Below are positions 47,447 to 59,289 of a stretch of 64,000 bases of DNA, one piece after another. A program made the position numbers and the translations under genes. The stretch's first letter is position 1. Every line of letters starts with the position of its first letter. The notes beneath the pieces are model-generated. The model worked only from the letters and a program-made list of their open reading frames with translations. It was not told the DNA's origin and made no database searches. This DNA is from Terana coerulea (Eukaryota > Basidiomycota > Agaricomycetes > Polyporales > Phanerochaetaceae): contig JAKOGH010000801.1 of NCBI GenBank assembly GCA_024811115.1, forward strand, positions 120,524 through 184,523. The letters run 5' to 3'.

Positions 47447-48902
47447 TTATTCTACCGAGAGTCTCAGCATCCCCAGCGACCTCTCAGACAGCCGAAAGTC
47501 CAACGTTTGCTGCAAGATCGAGAGGCATCCGTCCTCTTTCGGGAGACATGCCTTGGCGATCATCGTCCTTGTCGCGATGCGCACATGCAGTCGCTCGAGG
47601 TCGGTGCACTGTGCGATTATTTGGTCTAGCCGCACCCAGTCCAACGATCGCAGGCACGTCCTGAAGTTGCGCAAGCACGACGGAGGATCGAGTTCCCAAG
47701 GGAAGTGGCTGTCGTTGATGCGCAAGAGCAAGGTGACACCGAGCTCCCTCAATCTCGCACGACTGGATTGCTCCAGCAGTCTGATGATAGCGGGCCAGTC
47801 GGAGGTAACTCCGTCCGGGCTCGGCCAGTAGATAACTCCAGAAACGCGCAACGTCCGAAGCTGCGATCCAATAGGAATGGTCGGGGTGAATGGTCCTCGA
47901 ATATTGTAGGTGAGCGACGAGAGGTTCGGTATATCCTGTACGAAATGGTTGACGTGATCGCCGTAGACCTCTGCAACAGCGCCGATGACGAGAGTTGACA
48001 AGCCATCCAGGATGATATACGGCCTGATACGTTCGAGGAAGTCTGCAGATGGTGTGAAGTTGGCGAGAGGGGTGGTGATGAAACTCCAGCGAAGTGACTT
48101 CGACAAGACGACCGGCCGCTGGCCCTACTTGTAGTACGGGCAGTGCGGTGTAGTGACTGCATCCAGCCCTGTCAAAGACCAGTCTCCTGATGCGACGGAA
48201 CGGGCGCATGAAAGGGAGTACGTTGTCCACTTCGGATGAGTCGAATGAGCCCGATGCCGTGAAGTGGAGCTCCGTCAAATCGCGGAGAGATGGTGTTCCT
48301 GTCACTGATGAGGGAAGCGACCCTTGGAAGCGACAGTCAACAAACTTCAAGATGTGCACTGCAGGGAGCAATTCGAGAACGCGAGTAAAGTCTTCGAGCT
48401 GCAGCGCAGCTCTTGCCTTCATGGAGAGCCCGCTGAAATTGCGCTCAGCAAGGCGTGCACCGGATAAGGATAACTCCCGTGCATACGCCTGCACGCGTCG
48501 GTGACTTTCGAGAGCTCGAAGGAAATTGCCAAAGAGTTGTGACTCGGCCGAGCACAAGCAAGCTTCGCCAGGCCTACTGTGACCCGCCTCTCCCCAGCTG
48601 AAGCCGCACAGTGGCCATCGGATTCGCTGGAACAAGTGCAAGGATGTAGTGGGTAGCCACGAGCGACAGACTAAAGAACACCGCCTGAGTGTCTCTGTGT
48701 TGTCATGTAGGTAGTCGATGATGAAATCGACGAGCTCCTGAGGAAGGTGAAGGCCATATGGAATTTGGCCTGACTGCGCCACATCTGGAAGCTTCGGTAG
48801 TGCAACGCGTGCCTGTGCTGTACGTCGGATGAGTAACATGGGAATTCGAATTTGTCCTACTAAAGAGAACTTACATGCACCGCTCGTAGCCAAATAACGC
48901 AT
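47447..48902 (-). CDS. F-box protein
   Basis: The start is MRYLATSGA. A gtaagt...acag intron of 57 nt (phase-neutral) may follow; without it the reading still continues. An F-box is seen at HLPQELVDFIIDYLHDNTETLRRCSLVCRSW, which would bind Skp1 in SCF ubiquitin ligases. The remaining 300+ residues show weak leucine-rich-like strands (LRDLTELHFTAS, LRTLRVSGVIYW). Near 48088 (gaagtgacttcg) the frame must shift by one base: the upstream frame ends in low-quality sequence, while the other frame continues with RWSFITTPLANFTPS and ILDGLSTLVIGAVAEV to a stop at 47447. The substrate is unknown. Confidence 0.75.
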
Positions 48903-50681
48903 TTGAGTGTGGGTGATGTAAGACTATGGTGGTAGAGGAGAAAGAGGCATTGGGGATTGTGAGGAAATTGGTCCGTAGCATTCGCGGTTGCTTGAGCGCA
49001 TATTTATCCCGCATTAGGTAAATTATCTAAACAGGGCAAGGAATCGGACCAGTCGAAGTTGGGCACGCAAAGCTCCATGCCAACTGCATACCAAAGTGAA
49101 TATCACGACCGTACGTGCTGTCCAGCTTACTACAATAATTGACTGTACAAAAGCCATAGACCTAATCGCTAAAGAACAGTGAGGTTCGGCTAGCAACTAC
49201 AGTCTACAGGTTGTGCACTTGAAGCATGGCCGAGAAATCATATGATAATGCACGCTAGGCTAAACGCCACAAAGTTATCAGTTTCCGCTTTAGACGGAGA
49301 AAGCCTGAGGACCTGAACAAGACCAGAAAGCCACAGTCGAGAAGCAAGGACAGGCAAAAGGACAGAACATATTCTGCAGCGAGGAGCGCTCTGGATGAAT
49401 AAGTCCGCCAAGTAGAAAACACTGCCGAATGTGCGAATGGTCAGGTTGTTGCACCCGCGGGTACTTTAATTGGGTGATCGCATAGATCCTTCCCAGCCTA
49501 ACATGTGTGGATATATGCGTTCTCTAGAAGCATTGGATATGTTAAGCGTGCCAGTTTACGTCCGTCTGCCCAAGGGGTCCCCATAGATGATGGTGCTTTA
49601 CCGTTTACCTACATCCACCAGAACCTGCCGCCTGCCGAAGCAGGACTAGCTGTGCCGCTTTCCAGCGGTCTTGAGTTTGGCAGCGTTTAGATGACCAGGA
49701 TCATCCTAGTCTCCGTTTCTGCGGCGAAGTCTAATCACGTTGGCTCTAGTTGGTCGCATGCGGGCTGTGGAAGCCGTCAGTCTAGCCAGGGTTGACGGAA
49801 GTGAAGTACCTTGTACTTACTTACTGTACAGTGATGCGGACAAATTCGGACCTCTCGAGATCTCCCAAGTGTCCGTGCTTTGTTCCTGTCCTTCCTTCGT
49901 TCCGGAGGTCGGGCAGCGTGTACTACCGCCGAGCTCGTGCATTGCGTACGGCCAACGTCATATCAGATAGGTTGACGACGGTTCGGAGCGCGGCGGGATG
50001 ATGCTGTACGACGACGACCCGGACAGAAGTCTGAAAGGTTGATTGTCGACGACGCACAGCGCATCCTGCGGAGAATTTCTTGACAAATTATCAGACGATG
50101 AATGCTCATATTGTTGTAGGAAGAGAAGGAAAGACCGACAGCCTGCGCCCGTGTACTCGTCATATATGCCTCTTTATCTCCCTTGTATTCGGGCGGTATT
50201 GCGGTGTGGGTACGGCTGAAGCTGTGCACTTGGAAGTGGTGAGAAGACCGTTTCTGATTCGCTGGTGGTGGACCACACTCCCCTGGAGCGTCGAGGGCCA
50301 CGTTTGAGCAGGCTTGGAGTCGGTGGCTGAGACGTCATGGCGGGTGGTGGTGGGCGGTCGAGGCTAGAATAGGCGAATTTCCGGCGAATTGGTTTTGATC
50401 TTCTACATCCATCACCACGACTCGGATACACGACGTTTTCTCGCCCTGCCTGTTCTGTTGTATGATTTACCTTTCGACCCGCACCTCCAGCATCCAGGAC
50501 TGCCCATTTCCTGCACCCTGCACGCCCCCACACCGCCTCTGCTGAGCATCCCGAGTCACACGCTGAGGCGTCTGCACCCCGGCCGGAGCTGTGTTTTCTG
50601 ACGTCGGTATATCAGTGCGTAGCGTCCTGCGCCCCGGACGACTTGGCAGCAACCTAACTAGGCAGACGACCTCAGAGGTGC
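48903..50681. other. Divergent intergenic, about 1.8 kb
   Basis: It separates the F-box gene (-) and the RhoGAP gene (+). Short open frames (49505-49690, 49740-50301) lack motifs. The stretch from 50400 to 50680 is C-rich and probably the RhoGAP leader. Confidence 0.4.
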
Positions 50682-52566
50682 ATGTGGAAGCACCTCCAGC
50701 CGTTTGGGCATCGACGGAGCAACAGCACCAAGAGAGGCAGGAACCGCGACCGTTCCTCCCGCTCTCGTGCGAATACGATTGGTTTTGAGGACGTTGATCC
50801 TTCGGCTCGTACCGACATCAACAAGCCACGGTCACCTGCAGGCCCCAGCCCCAAGACAGCCCTCGTCTCCACCAGGCCCCAGTACCAATCGACTCATGAC
50901 CACCGCGACCGTTAACGAGGCCCACATCTCCCAACAGCCGCCAACCAAGGCAAGCCTGAAGGCCTGGTGGAACCACTTTGCGTTTGCTCAGAGGACGAAG
51001 CGGGAGGCAGAGGAGAAGAAAGGAGGTGCGCATGAGGGTCTTGAAAGACCAGACTATGCAAGGCTGACTTCTGAGACTCTTTTAGGACTCCCACCACCGC
51101 CACCAAGCGTAGTATTCGGCAAAGCCCTAGCAGAAAGCCTTCAGCGCGCGCACGTACAAATTTCGACGGCGGCCCCAGACGGAGACTTGTATGTTTGGGG
51201 CTATATACCAGTGGTGGTAGCGAAATGGTACGCCGCTAGCTTTGTGCGCCACGATCTCATCTCAACCATGTCTCTCAGTGGGCTGTATCTGAAGGAGCAT
51301 GGTACGATCGACGACATCGCCTAACCTGGCATACAATAATGGAAACTTCGTCTTGCAGCGACGGAAATTCAGGGAATATTCCGAGTCAATGGCTCTAACA
51401 AGCGCATGCGTGAGCTCCAAGCCAAGTTTGAAACCCCGCCAAGAGTACGTCGATGGTATGAATGCCCGTACCGTGTCGCATCCTCAACGTTTTGTAGTAT
51501 GGGAAGGATATCGACTGGAAGAAGGAGCAATACACGGTGCACGATGCTGCCAGTGTGTTCCGGCGATTCCTCACTCAAATGCCTGTAAGTTCAATGGCTC
51601 ATTTATATCCGCCGTCCTTTACTAAACTCGTCATAGGAGGCAGTGATACCGCATGACCTGTACCATCCGGTGAGTCTCCAACTCCTTCAGCCGTATCAAC
51701 GTCGCTTACAAGTGAACAGTTCCGAGACGCGTATGGTGTGTATCAATACAGCTCATGATGGCACACTATTGACCTCTCCAGCGTGCCAGAAAAAGAGCCG
51801 TCCAGACGTGACCAGTCAACATCACGGTATAAACGGCTGATTCGTATGCTGCCGGATTCCAACAGATGGCTCCTTCTATACGTTCTTGACCTGCTGTCGG
51901 TGTTCTCTCGAAGAGCGGACAAAAATCTGATGACGGCAAAAGTGAGTTTAACCGTCTTCGCGGATGCTACGTTTCTGACTCTGCATGTAGACTTGGCTGT
52001 GATCTTCCGCCCGGCACTGCTCTCACATCCGACACACGAACTGTCGCCGCCAGAACACCAACTAAGCCAGGACGTGCTTGAATACCTGATCGAAAATCAA
52101 GACTGGTTCATGATCGAAGCCACTGCTCCCAGCGGCACCTCTCGATCACCGCCGGCGGTGGAGCCCGTGGACATGGTGATCACTGACGACGGCTCGTGGG
52201 GTGTAGTGAGCGGGCAGAAGGTGACGCGGCGGCGCACGACGTCGGAGCGACCAGGCGGTGAGTCCGTTTCCAAGAAGCGGCATGTGCTGCACAAGCGTCG
52301 ACAGCTTGCTGAGCGGACGAATCACGGCAGAAGCGGCAGTGCGAGTTAGAGGCGCGGACCCGGATAACCTCTCGCCCGTGCAGGAGAACGCACCGTCCCG
52401 CTCGAGCTCCGTCACCGTCACCCGCAGCCGGACGCTCCCCTCGTCGCGCGGCACGCGCAGCCGCTCGGGCAACGTCTCGACGGACGACGAGTCTCACCCG
52501 AAGACGCTGAAGAAGCAGAAACGGACGTCTGCACAACCGCACTCACGGCATGGGGCGGGTGGCTAG
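50682..52566 (+). CDS. Sac7-type Rho GTPase-activating protein
   Basis: Exons: 50682-51227, 51279-51301, 51359-51444, 51498-51584, 51637-51669, 51720-51739, 51782-51941, 51991-52257, 52331-52566. The RhoGAP domain begins VFGKALAESLQRA and contains the arginine finger in GIFRVNGSNKRMRELQ, then EQYTVHDAASVFRRFLTQMP, RWLLLYVLDLLSVF and LAVIFRPALLS. The C-terminus is Ser/Arg-rich and basic. The domain order resembles yeast Sac7/Bag7, which switch off Rho1 and so control cell-wall and actin signalling; the orthology is inference. Two unsettled points: the N-terminus is open in one frame (MWKHLQPFGHRRSNS...) and shifts near 50912 to VNEAHISQQP, so translation may instead start at 50896; and after LMTAK the splice at 51942-51990 is out of phase by one base. 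Confidence 0.83.
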
Positions 52567-53553
52567 CCACGGCCACGGCTCCCGTCTCGTCGGCTCTCCT
52601 CGCTGTCCACTGCTACTCCACTTATTGTAAAGTTAGACTTCTGGAGCGCTTTGTTTGTTTGTTTCTCTTTCTCTGGGCGTACCTTATACCCTCTGCTGCT
52701 GCGATGCACCTTACTTCACGTTCTGCTAACAACCGACCCACCCCTCCACCCATCGTATCTTGCCTCCCTGCACATTAGATGCGAGCTCTTCTCGGGTTTC
52801 GAGGATGTGCTTTATAATACCTGTACCATGTGATACTCCCCTTCCCGACGTTGTCCTCTGTCGTTCCTGTGTTGTCCCTGCCGCCTTTCGCTTCCCCTTT
52901 CCCACCTTGTTTTCCTTGACATGGACACTATTCTATCTCGCTATGGAACGTGAAACAAACCTGTTACGAGCAATGATCATCTTTGGTGTACTGCATAGCA
53001 AGTCTGTTCTTCGGTGGTATATTAATTCATTGACTCTTCGAGCGTGACGGTCTTCCGAACGTCGCCGTCGTAGTCGTCCTACTCCACCCAGCTGTCGTCG
53101 AAAAATCGGTCTCAAGGAAACAAGACAGACAGAGAACGTCTCGATGTTTGTGCGCATGCTGCAGTCAAACTTGAAGCAGTCAAGCTCAGGCGGCCGACGT
53201 TTGCGAACTCCCCGCGCGTACGCTAGTGTTATGGTGCTATCTAATCTCGAGCGTTTCTCATGAGCTGGTTATCTTTAGGATACTGAATTTGGATGGGACC
53301 TTTGTGGCGCATAACGCGAAGCGTTTCTAACAAACAGCAATAGCAGAGGCGCAAGCAACACAGCTACAGCCCAAGCAGGGTTATTACAATCTGCAAGGCT
53401 GCACCGTTCATTGTCTTCACATGAATGGCTTGATCTATTGCATCTCGATGGCTCGGGCACTGCATGCAAAACGACGAAGAGACTAGTACTGGGTACAGCG
53501 GTATAGCCTTTCGCAAATCATTGATGTGGTACATTGTATGGTTCTGTCACTGC
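52567..53553. other. Convergent intergenic, about 1 kb
   Basis: It holds the 3' ends of the RhoGAP and NmrA-like genes. It is T-rich on the left. No gene recognised. Confidence 0.45.
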
Positions 53554-54936
53554 TCAGATTCTACCCTGCTGCTTCGCAATCGCCTCTACCTCGGGCTTGA
53601 TGCTCGCAAGCAAGTCTTCCTTGGTGTACTTCGGCTTCCAGCCCAGCGTCCGCGAGTGGTTCGCGCGCGCACGGGAATTGGAGCCCCAGTAATTACCTAT
53701 TTCGACCGAGCCGAAATACTTGGCGAGCTCCTCATCAGTAAATGTGGTTGGGTCATCTGTCTTGCTGAGACCCAGCTCGGCCTGGGCGCGCCCGATTGCC
53801 TGAGAGATCTCGCCCCAGGAGTGTTCGCCGTTCTCGCCGTAGTAGTAGCCACGGACGCCATGGTCGACGTTGTCGGGCCCGTTCTTTACGATGGCATCGT
53901 AGAGGACGATGTACAAATCAGCGACTGCATCGAAAATCGACCAATGAATGACGGCATCTGCGCGAGAATTTGGGAAGATGCCTTACTGTCGTCGATGTGG
54001 ACGCTCGGCCAGAGAGCAAGACCCTTGCCAACCTGGCCAGGCTCGGCTCTTTCAAGCGCGGCCTTGATCAGTGCGGGAATTTGGATTGAGTGCGGGTTCT
54101 GAATGCCAGCGTCGACCAACGGAGTCTTCGCAATACCGTAGATCGTACTCGGTAGGATGATGTATGTCCGGGCGTAACCTAGACGCAAGCATGAGTGGCA
54201 TATAATTCAGACCACACGGACTGTCGTACCAGCTTTGTCGGCATCAAAGATAAGGAGATCGACGTTACGATGGGGGGCGGTGGGCTTGATATTTGCAACC
54301 TGCTCGAAGTCGGAATCATCGTAAATCAGGTCTGTAGCAGAAAGGCCCTTGGTCATCTGGCCTTCTGCCAAGACTCCTGAGGGGGCAACGGTGAGGAAGT
54401 TTCAGAGTGTAAGGCAGGCGACGCGGCTTTACCTGTGCCAGACTGTCCAGACGCGTCAGTAAATATGCTTGTAATAGGAAGAAGTGTGCGTACAGTGTGG
54501 ATCAAAATGGGCAGGTCGCCGACCTTCGCATGCCGCTGCCTGAGCCCCTTCAATATGGCTTTCATGGAATCTTCGTCATCTGCATCAGCCTGTTGTCTCG
54601 TAAAGTCAGGTTGGATTCATGACCGTAGAATGGCGTTACGCACGACAGACAACACCAGATGCGCGTTCTCAACTAGCTTCTCTACCAGCGCGGTGTCTTT
54701 GAGGGAACCGATGACGGCATGTACACCAAACTTCTCAAGCTTCTTTGCCTTCTCCTCTGAGCGAACTATTGCGGTGATGTCGAAAGTGTTTGCGCTAGGG
54801 TGCTCAAGCAAACGTGCAATTACTATGCCTCCAATGTATCCTATGGCGCAAGGTAAGCAAGCTTCAGCAACGCATGGAAGTGAGCACACCGCGTACCCGT
54901 CGCGCCGGTAATGAAAATGGGGGTCTTGGAGGACAT
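53554..54936 (-). CDS. NAD(P)-binding Rossmann protein (NmrA/epimerase-like)
   Basis: Seven exons (54897-54936, 54644-54840, 54494-54589, 54433-54442, 54230-54376, 53987-54178, 53554-53924) join in perfect phase to 350 residues with no frame break. The start MSSKTPIFITGATGYIGG contains the dinucleotide-binding GxxGxxG motif. Next come AIVRSEEKAKKL (basic residues suggesting NADP(H)), LILIHT-type strand LPILIHTSGTGVL, and the extended SDR Y-x-x-x-I region YARTYIILPSTIYGI. The family includes NAD-dependent epimerases, atypical reductases and NmrA-type redox sensors; no substrate can be named. Exon 4 is a 10-nt microexon (TCTGGCACAG) encoding the conserved SGT turn, so its use is well supported. 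Confidence 0.9.
54433..54442 (-). other. 10-nt microexon of the NmrA-like gene
   Basis: Flanked by ggacag on its 5' side and gtaaag on its 3' side, it restores both phase and the family motif TSGTG. Skipping it would shift the frame. Confidence 0.8.
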
Positions 54937-55546
54937 TTTGAAGAGTTGGATGGGGACGGAAAGTGGATACTGGCTTGCCCCTGGAGTTGCCGGCCCTTCG
55001 ACCTTGATATCCAGATGAATTCCGGTGGCCCCGGCATATACGAGGGGTGGTCAGCACCAACGATGTCGATGAATAAGCAGCTCATAGCCAAGCCATTATC
55101 GCGCAACTGCACAGCCAAAAGCTGGAAGTTTCGACGGTCGTAGTCATCCTCTCGTCGCTCGCGTAATACCTACGCTTTTCACTCGGAGCTGATGATGTAC
55201 AGCGTCGGAGGCTGGCTCGAGCTGCTGGAAACTATCAAGAAGTGGGTAAACTGCGGATAGCCAAGCAGTGAGAGACCGTAACATACATCGTTACATCGAT
55301 ATGCTACTTCTTTCCAGATAAGATGTGGGTTTCAAGTGGTTTTGTTGTGCTTTGGGGTAGCGGCAGGGTAGCGGTCAAGTCGCGGTCAAGCGCCGCCACA
55401 CTTGGGCGTCTACTGTATCTTGGACATTGACCAGCTCGATCGAAAATGCATATACCGCTCTGACGTAACCAAACCGTTCACCACTCACGACAGCACATAG
55501 CACTCACAGGAGCACATAAGAGGCAGGAAGTGTGGTGCTGACAATA
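54937..55546. other. Divergent intergenic
   Basis: It lies between the NmrA-like gene (-) and the first F-box array gene (+), so both promoters should be here. No further feature was seen. Confidence 0.4.
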
Positions 55547-57392
55547 ATGGACTCTGAAGACGAGGACATCTTGGCGTACGAGGATGCTCGCAAAGCTGAG
55601 CCGTATGACGATATATTCGTTCGTGAGCACCGCCTTTTGTACCATCCACGAAAAGCTTATGTCTGGTACGTTTGTTTTGCGTCTGACTGGCTTGCTATAG
55701 CTCCTCATGCATTGATAGGGAAGCTTAGACCTTGCTGGCCGCCACTACTATCGGTATGCGTCGCTATTCCGTAGGTTCAACGTCTTTGTGAACCAATTCA
55801 CGGAGCTACTGGATCATGCGGTGCAGTATGAAAATGTCCTTCGTCGTCCGGACGGTGAGCCATTTCTCGGGCGGGGTACCAACGAAGCATTGACCGTCCT
55901 TCGGTACAAAATCGAGCCACCCGAAGTGCTAGAAGCATTCGAGAATAAATGGAGAATGAAGGGCTGCTATATAGATCATATTCGGGCACTCCTAGGTATG
56001 GACATTTCATCTAGGTGGCGAAGCTGCTACGACTGACACACGATCCATTTAGCGGAAGTCAGTGAAGCCGTCAAAGTCCATGTGAAGCCGACGTTCCAGA
56101 TTATCAAGCTGTTGGATTTGCCCCCAGAACTCATGCATGAAATAATGGTTTTGGCAGGCGTGGATGACGGACGACGCCTGGGCTCTACTTGTCGCGCATT
56201 GCAAAGTATAGCGACGCAGTATATCTATCAAGTAAGTCACCAAGCCTCTTTACTGTCTCGTAAGCATTACATTGAAACTAGGAACGAATCATACGCTTGA
56301 CAATAAATTCGGAGCGGGACGCAGTCCGTGATGCTGACCATGCATTCCGCGAGGCATATATTTGCAAGCTTGCTCTGGTTGGTCGAGACAGGCTTTACGA
56401 TCACACTCAGTATCTCCTCGCCAACAGAAATATCACATATGCGCTGCAGACATTATGCATCGTTGGACCATGGGAAGATACCCTCATGCGCGCCGGATGG
56501 AATACCCCGGAGAAACCCTTAGAGGACTTTTTCTTGCCTACCGCATCCAACCTTCGCGACGTCATTACTTCTAGCCCCAATCTGCGGACCCTGCATGTTG
56601 CATCCTTCATCATATCGCGGGCCCTGAAGACGGCGATTTTGGCACTGCCGAAGCTGCGGCACCTCAAGCTTCTCGCGTGCAAGGCGGATGACGATCCAGT
56701 CGAACAGCTTGAAGTGCCGTCGCCCATTGCCAACTGGACGTACAAGATCCGCGATGGGGGTGACGATCATGCATGGACGTTCTTGCCCTTTATGCCCAAC
56801 CTCAAGTACCTCCATATTTCTCCCGGGTACAGAACACTCGTTCTCCCACCGCAACAGATATCCAAACGGACAAATCCATTTGCGACCCTACAGAAACTTC
56901 ACATATCTGGGTTGTCTCTACTGGAGTGGACGTCCTTTGTCGTTCTCATGCTACAAGCACACATCCTTACCAATGGAACCCTCCCTCTAACACATTTCAA
57001 ACTCAAGGCAATGCATGGGCTGTCAGAATTTATACTCGAGGATCTACTCGTAGCTCTAAGTGGGCCAGGATTGCGCTACCTCATCCTCGATGGTATCAGT
57101 TATGGCCAGCCCGATGTCATCAACCTCATTGCTAATGCCTGCCCCAACCCTACTTCCCTCACCTTGGCGTATCATATCAGCTACCATCACGACATAACTA
57201 AAGAGGTTCACTGGCTGCGTCCGACCTGGGAATACACCCAACGAATGGGGGCGTTTCCATCAACTGGAGCATTTCGGGTGGAACCTCAATGCAATGCCGT
57301 CCGCAACCCTCAACAACATCATGACAAATTTTGAGCAGGGTTTTCCCCCGAACGAGAGTGCCGGACGAGAGAAGGAAGATCAGTTTTTCTGA
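55547..57392 (+). CDS. F-box/LRR-like protein, tandem array copy 1
   Basis: Starts MDSEDEDILAYEDARKAE, a signature shared by the three array copies. An early exon is followed by GSLDLAGRH..RYASLFRRF and EVLEAFENKW (to about 55995). The F-box exon (about 56055-56231) reads IKLLDLPPELMHEIMVLAGVDDGRRLGSTCRAL. The last exon, from about 56282, carries leucine-rich-like strands (LRTLHVASFIISRAL, LPKLRHLKLLACKA, LRYLILDGISYGQ). The F-box predicts Skp1 binding in an SCF ubiquitin ligase; the leucine-rich part would choose the substrate. At the GGGGG run 57247-57251 one G is probably extra: removing one lets the reading continue GRFHQLEHFGWNL to a stop at 57390-57392, matching copy 2. An exon present in copies 2 and 3 is absent or unrecognisable, and the first junction is out of phase. 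Confidence 0.78.
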
Positions 57393-57933
57393 GAGGAGGC
57401 AGAAAGCATCGCTCGGCTCTTCAGCGGCACACTGTCCGTCGCTATGAACTATGTTGTTTGGCGAGAGGTCTATGTTCGAATGCTACATTTGGCATACTTC
57501 TGGTGGCACAGCCGAAGCTTTCTGACCTTATTTCCCCAAACACCCTTTCTACGAAGTGCATCGCGAGCTACAACACAACCCAAAGGACTTGGTGTTTTGG
57601 TCTCCTACTGAACCAGACTCTGCAAAAATTATGCAAATGGTCTTCCCGTAGTAGAAACGAAACCGATTCTCACTGCATATATAAGCACTTGCGATATTCT
57701 GCCTTGCTTGGCCCGGCAAGAGCGTCACGGTAATAGTTGGGCAACGGCGCTAGCTATGACTTGAGTGTCAGCGGGTTAGAGGCGCCCTGAAACCTCTCTT
57801 GGACCTGCAGCAGTGCAGGGTACCTCAGCAGCCTAGCAGCTGGATTGGCCCAGGTGTAGTCTATTGCAGTGTGAGCCGGATATAATATTGTTCTTGCTAT
57901 ATCTCACAACCTCAGCAGCTTCATCAAACGCGA
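57393..57933. other. Spacer between array copies 1 and 2
   Basis: It presumably carries copy 1 3' UTR and copy 2 promoter. No coding feature was seen. Confidence 0.45.
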
Positions 57934-59289
57934 ATGGACTCTGATGATGAAGACATCCTGGCCTACGAGGAATCCCGCAGAGCGAGAGCAACACGTCATT
58001 CATTCGTGCATTCTTCGATGGCGTGGATAGAACCCGATGGCTTGCTGATGATGCTTGCTGTGTATTCAGGGGCGCTATAGAGGGCATATCCGACTAGGCT
58101 CTACGAAGCAGAGGAAGACAGGAGTGTACGCGAACGGATGCTATATCGACCCCGAGAAGAAGAGCCGTATAATCCCTCAGACGATCCGCCATCCTGACAA
58201 GGGCGTCTCTTATCAGATACTTCGTTTCCTTGAAACCATCATAGGTTTTCATCTGGTATGTCCGCAAGTATTGAATGCCTGCAGGAGACACACGCTGACG
58301 ATGACTAAGGACGCTTGGACCTGGCTGGGTGTTTCCGACTACAGATACAATTTGGTTGTTTGCAGGTTCACGAAGTTTGCGCAAGACTTTGAGGCACTGC
58401 TACAACATGCGACGACATTCGAGAGGGTTATGATTGATCCGGGAACGAATCAACCAATCATCCTGCCAAGAACCAATGCACCGTGGTTGGTTACCGAGTG
58501 GAGAGTCGACCCACCGGAAATGCTGGAGACCTTCGAGAGATTGGAAGACAAAACTATATGCTCTTGAACACGATGGAAGCACTCATTGGTACTCACTTTC
58601 GTCTTGTGGTTTACGCTTCTTGCTGAGACCTGCCTGTAGCATAGTCACAGTTCAAGATGCTCTCCGCGCTGGACCGCCCAAATTCCAACACTTGAAGCTT
58701 GATCTACCTTCCAAGCTTCTGCACAACATCACATCATGGCTCTGGGGGGGGGAGTTGTGCACGGCGTCTTGGTTCTGCTTGTCGTGTGTTACGCAGAATA
58801 TCTCTGCAATACATTTACCGGGTAAGTCCTATAGCTTACGCTTGGGATATTGCTGACGTCTCGACAGGAGCAAAGGATCGAACTGAAGTTCAATCCTGAT
58901 CCAGAAATGATGAAGAACGACGACTTCGATGCTTTCAGAGCGTACATGCGGAAGCACGCAATAGATGCGCGAGACAGCCTGCGCGAGCAGATAGAATATC
59001 TAGTATTTAAAGACGGCGTCACTGGGTGCTTGTCTTCTTTGGTCTTCAGCAGGTGGTCGGAGCATCCTCTCGAGATGGCGACCGGACCGGACCCAAGCGA
59101 CACACAGGAATTCCTCATGCCCATTGTATCCGACATGGACAGTTTACTCTCCTGTTGTGCCAACCTCCGAACTCTAAGCATATTGTTCCTGATGATGACA
59201 GAAACATTGAAGGCGACAATACTAAAGCTACCGAAACTCACACAGCTATTCCTTTTGGGATGTGCTGTGATCGCTGACAACCCGACTTT

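Noticed and set aside
47484..48120. C-terminal 200 residues of the longest open frame of the minus-strand F-box gene
   Set aside because: The sequence after about 48088 is low-complexity Arg/His/Ser-rich. The other frame reads F-box-family-like strands to a stop at 47447, so a one-base shift is preferred.
53464..54102. Plus-strand open frame of 212 codons
   Set aside because: It is antisense to the NmrA-like gene, whose seven exons agree in phase and carry a dinucleotide-binding motif.
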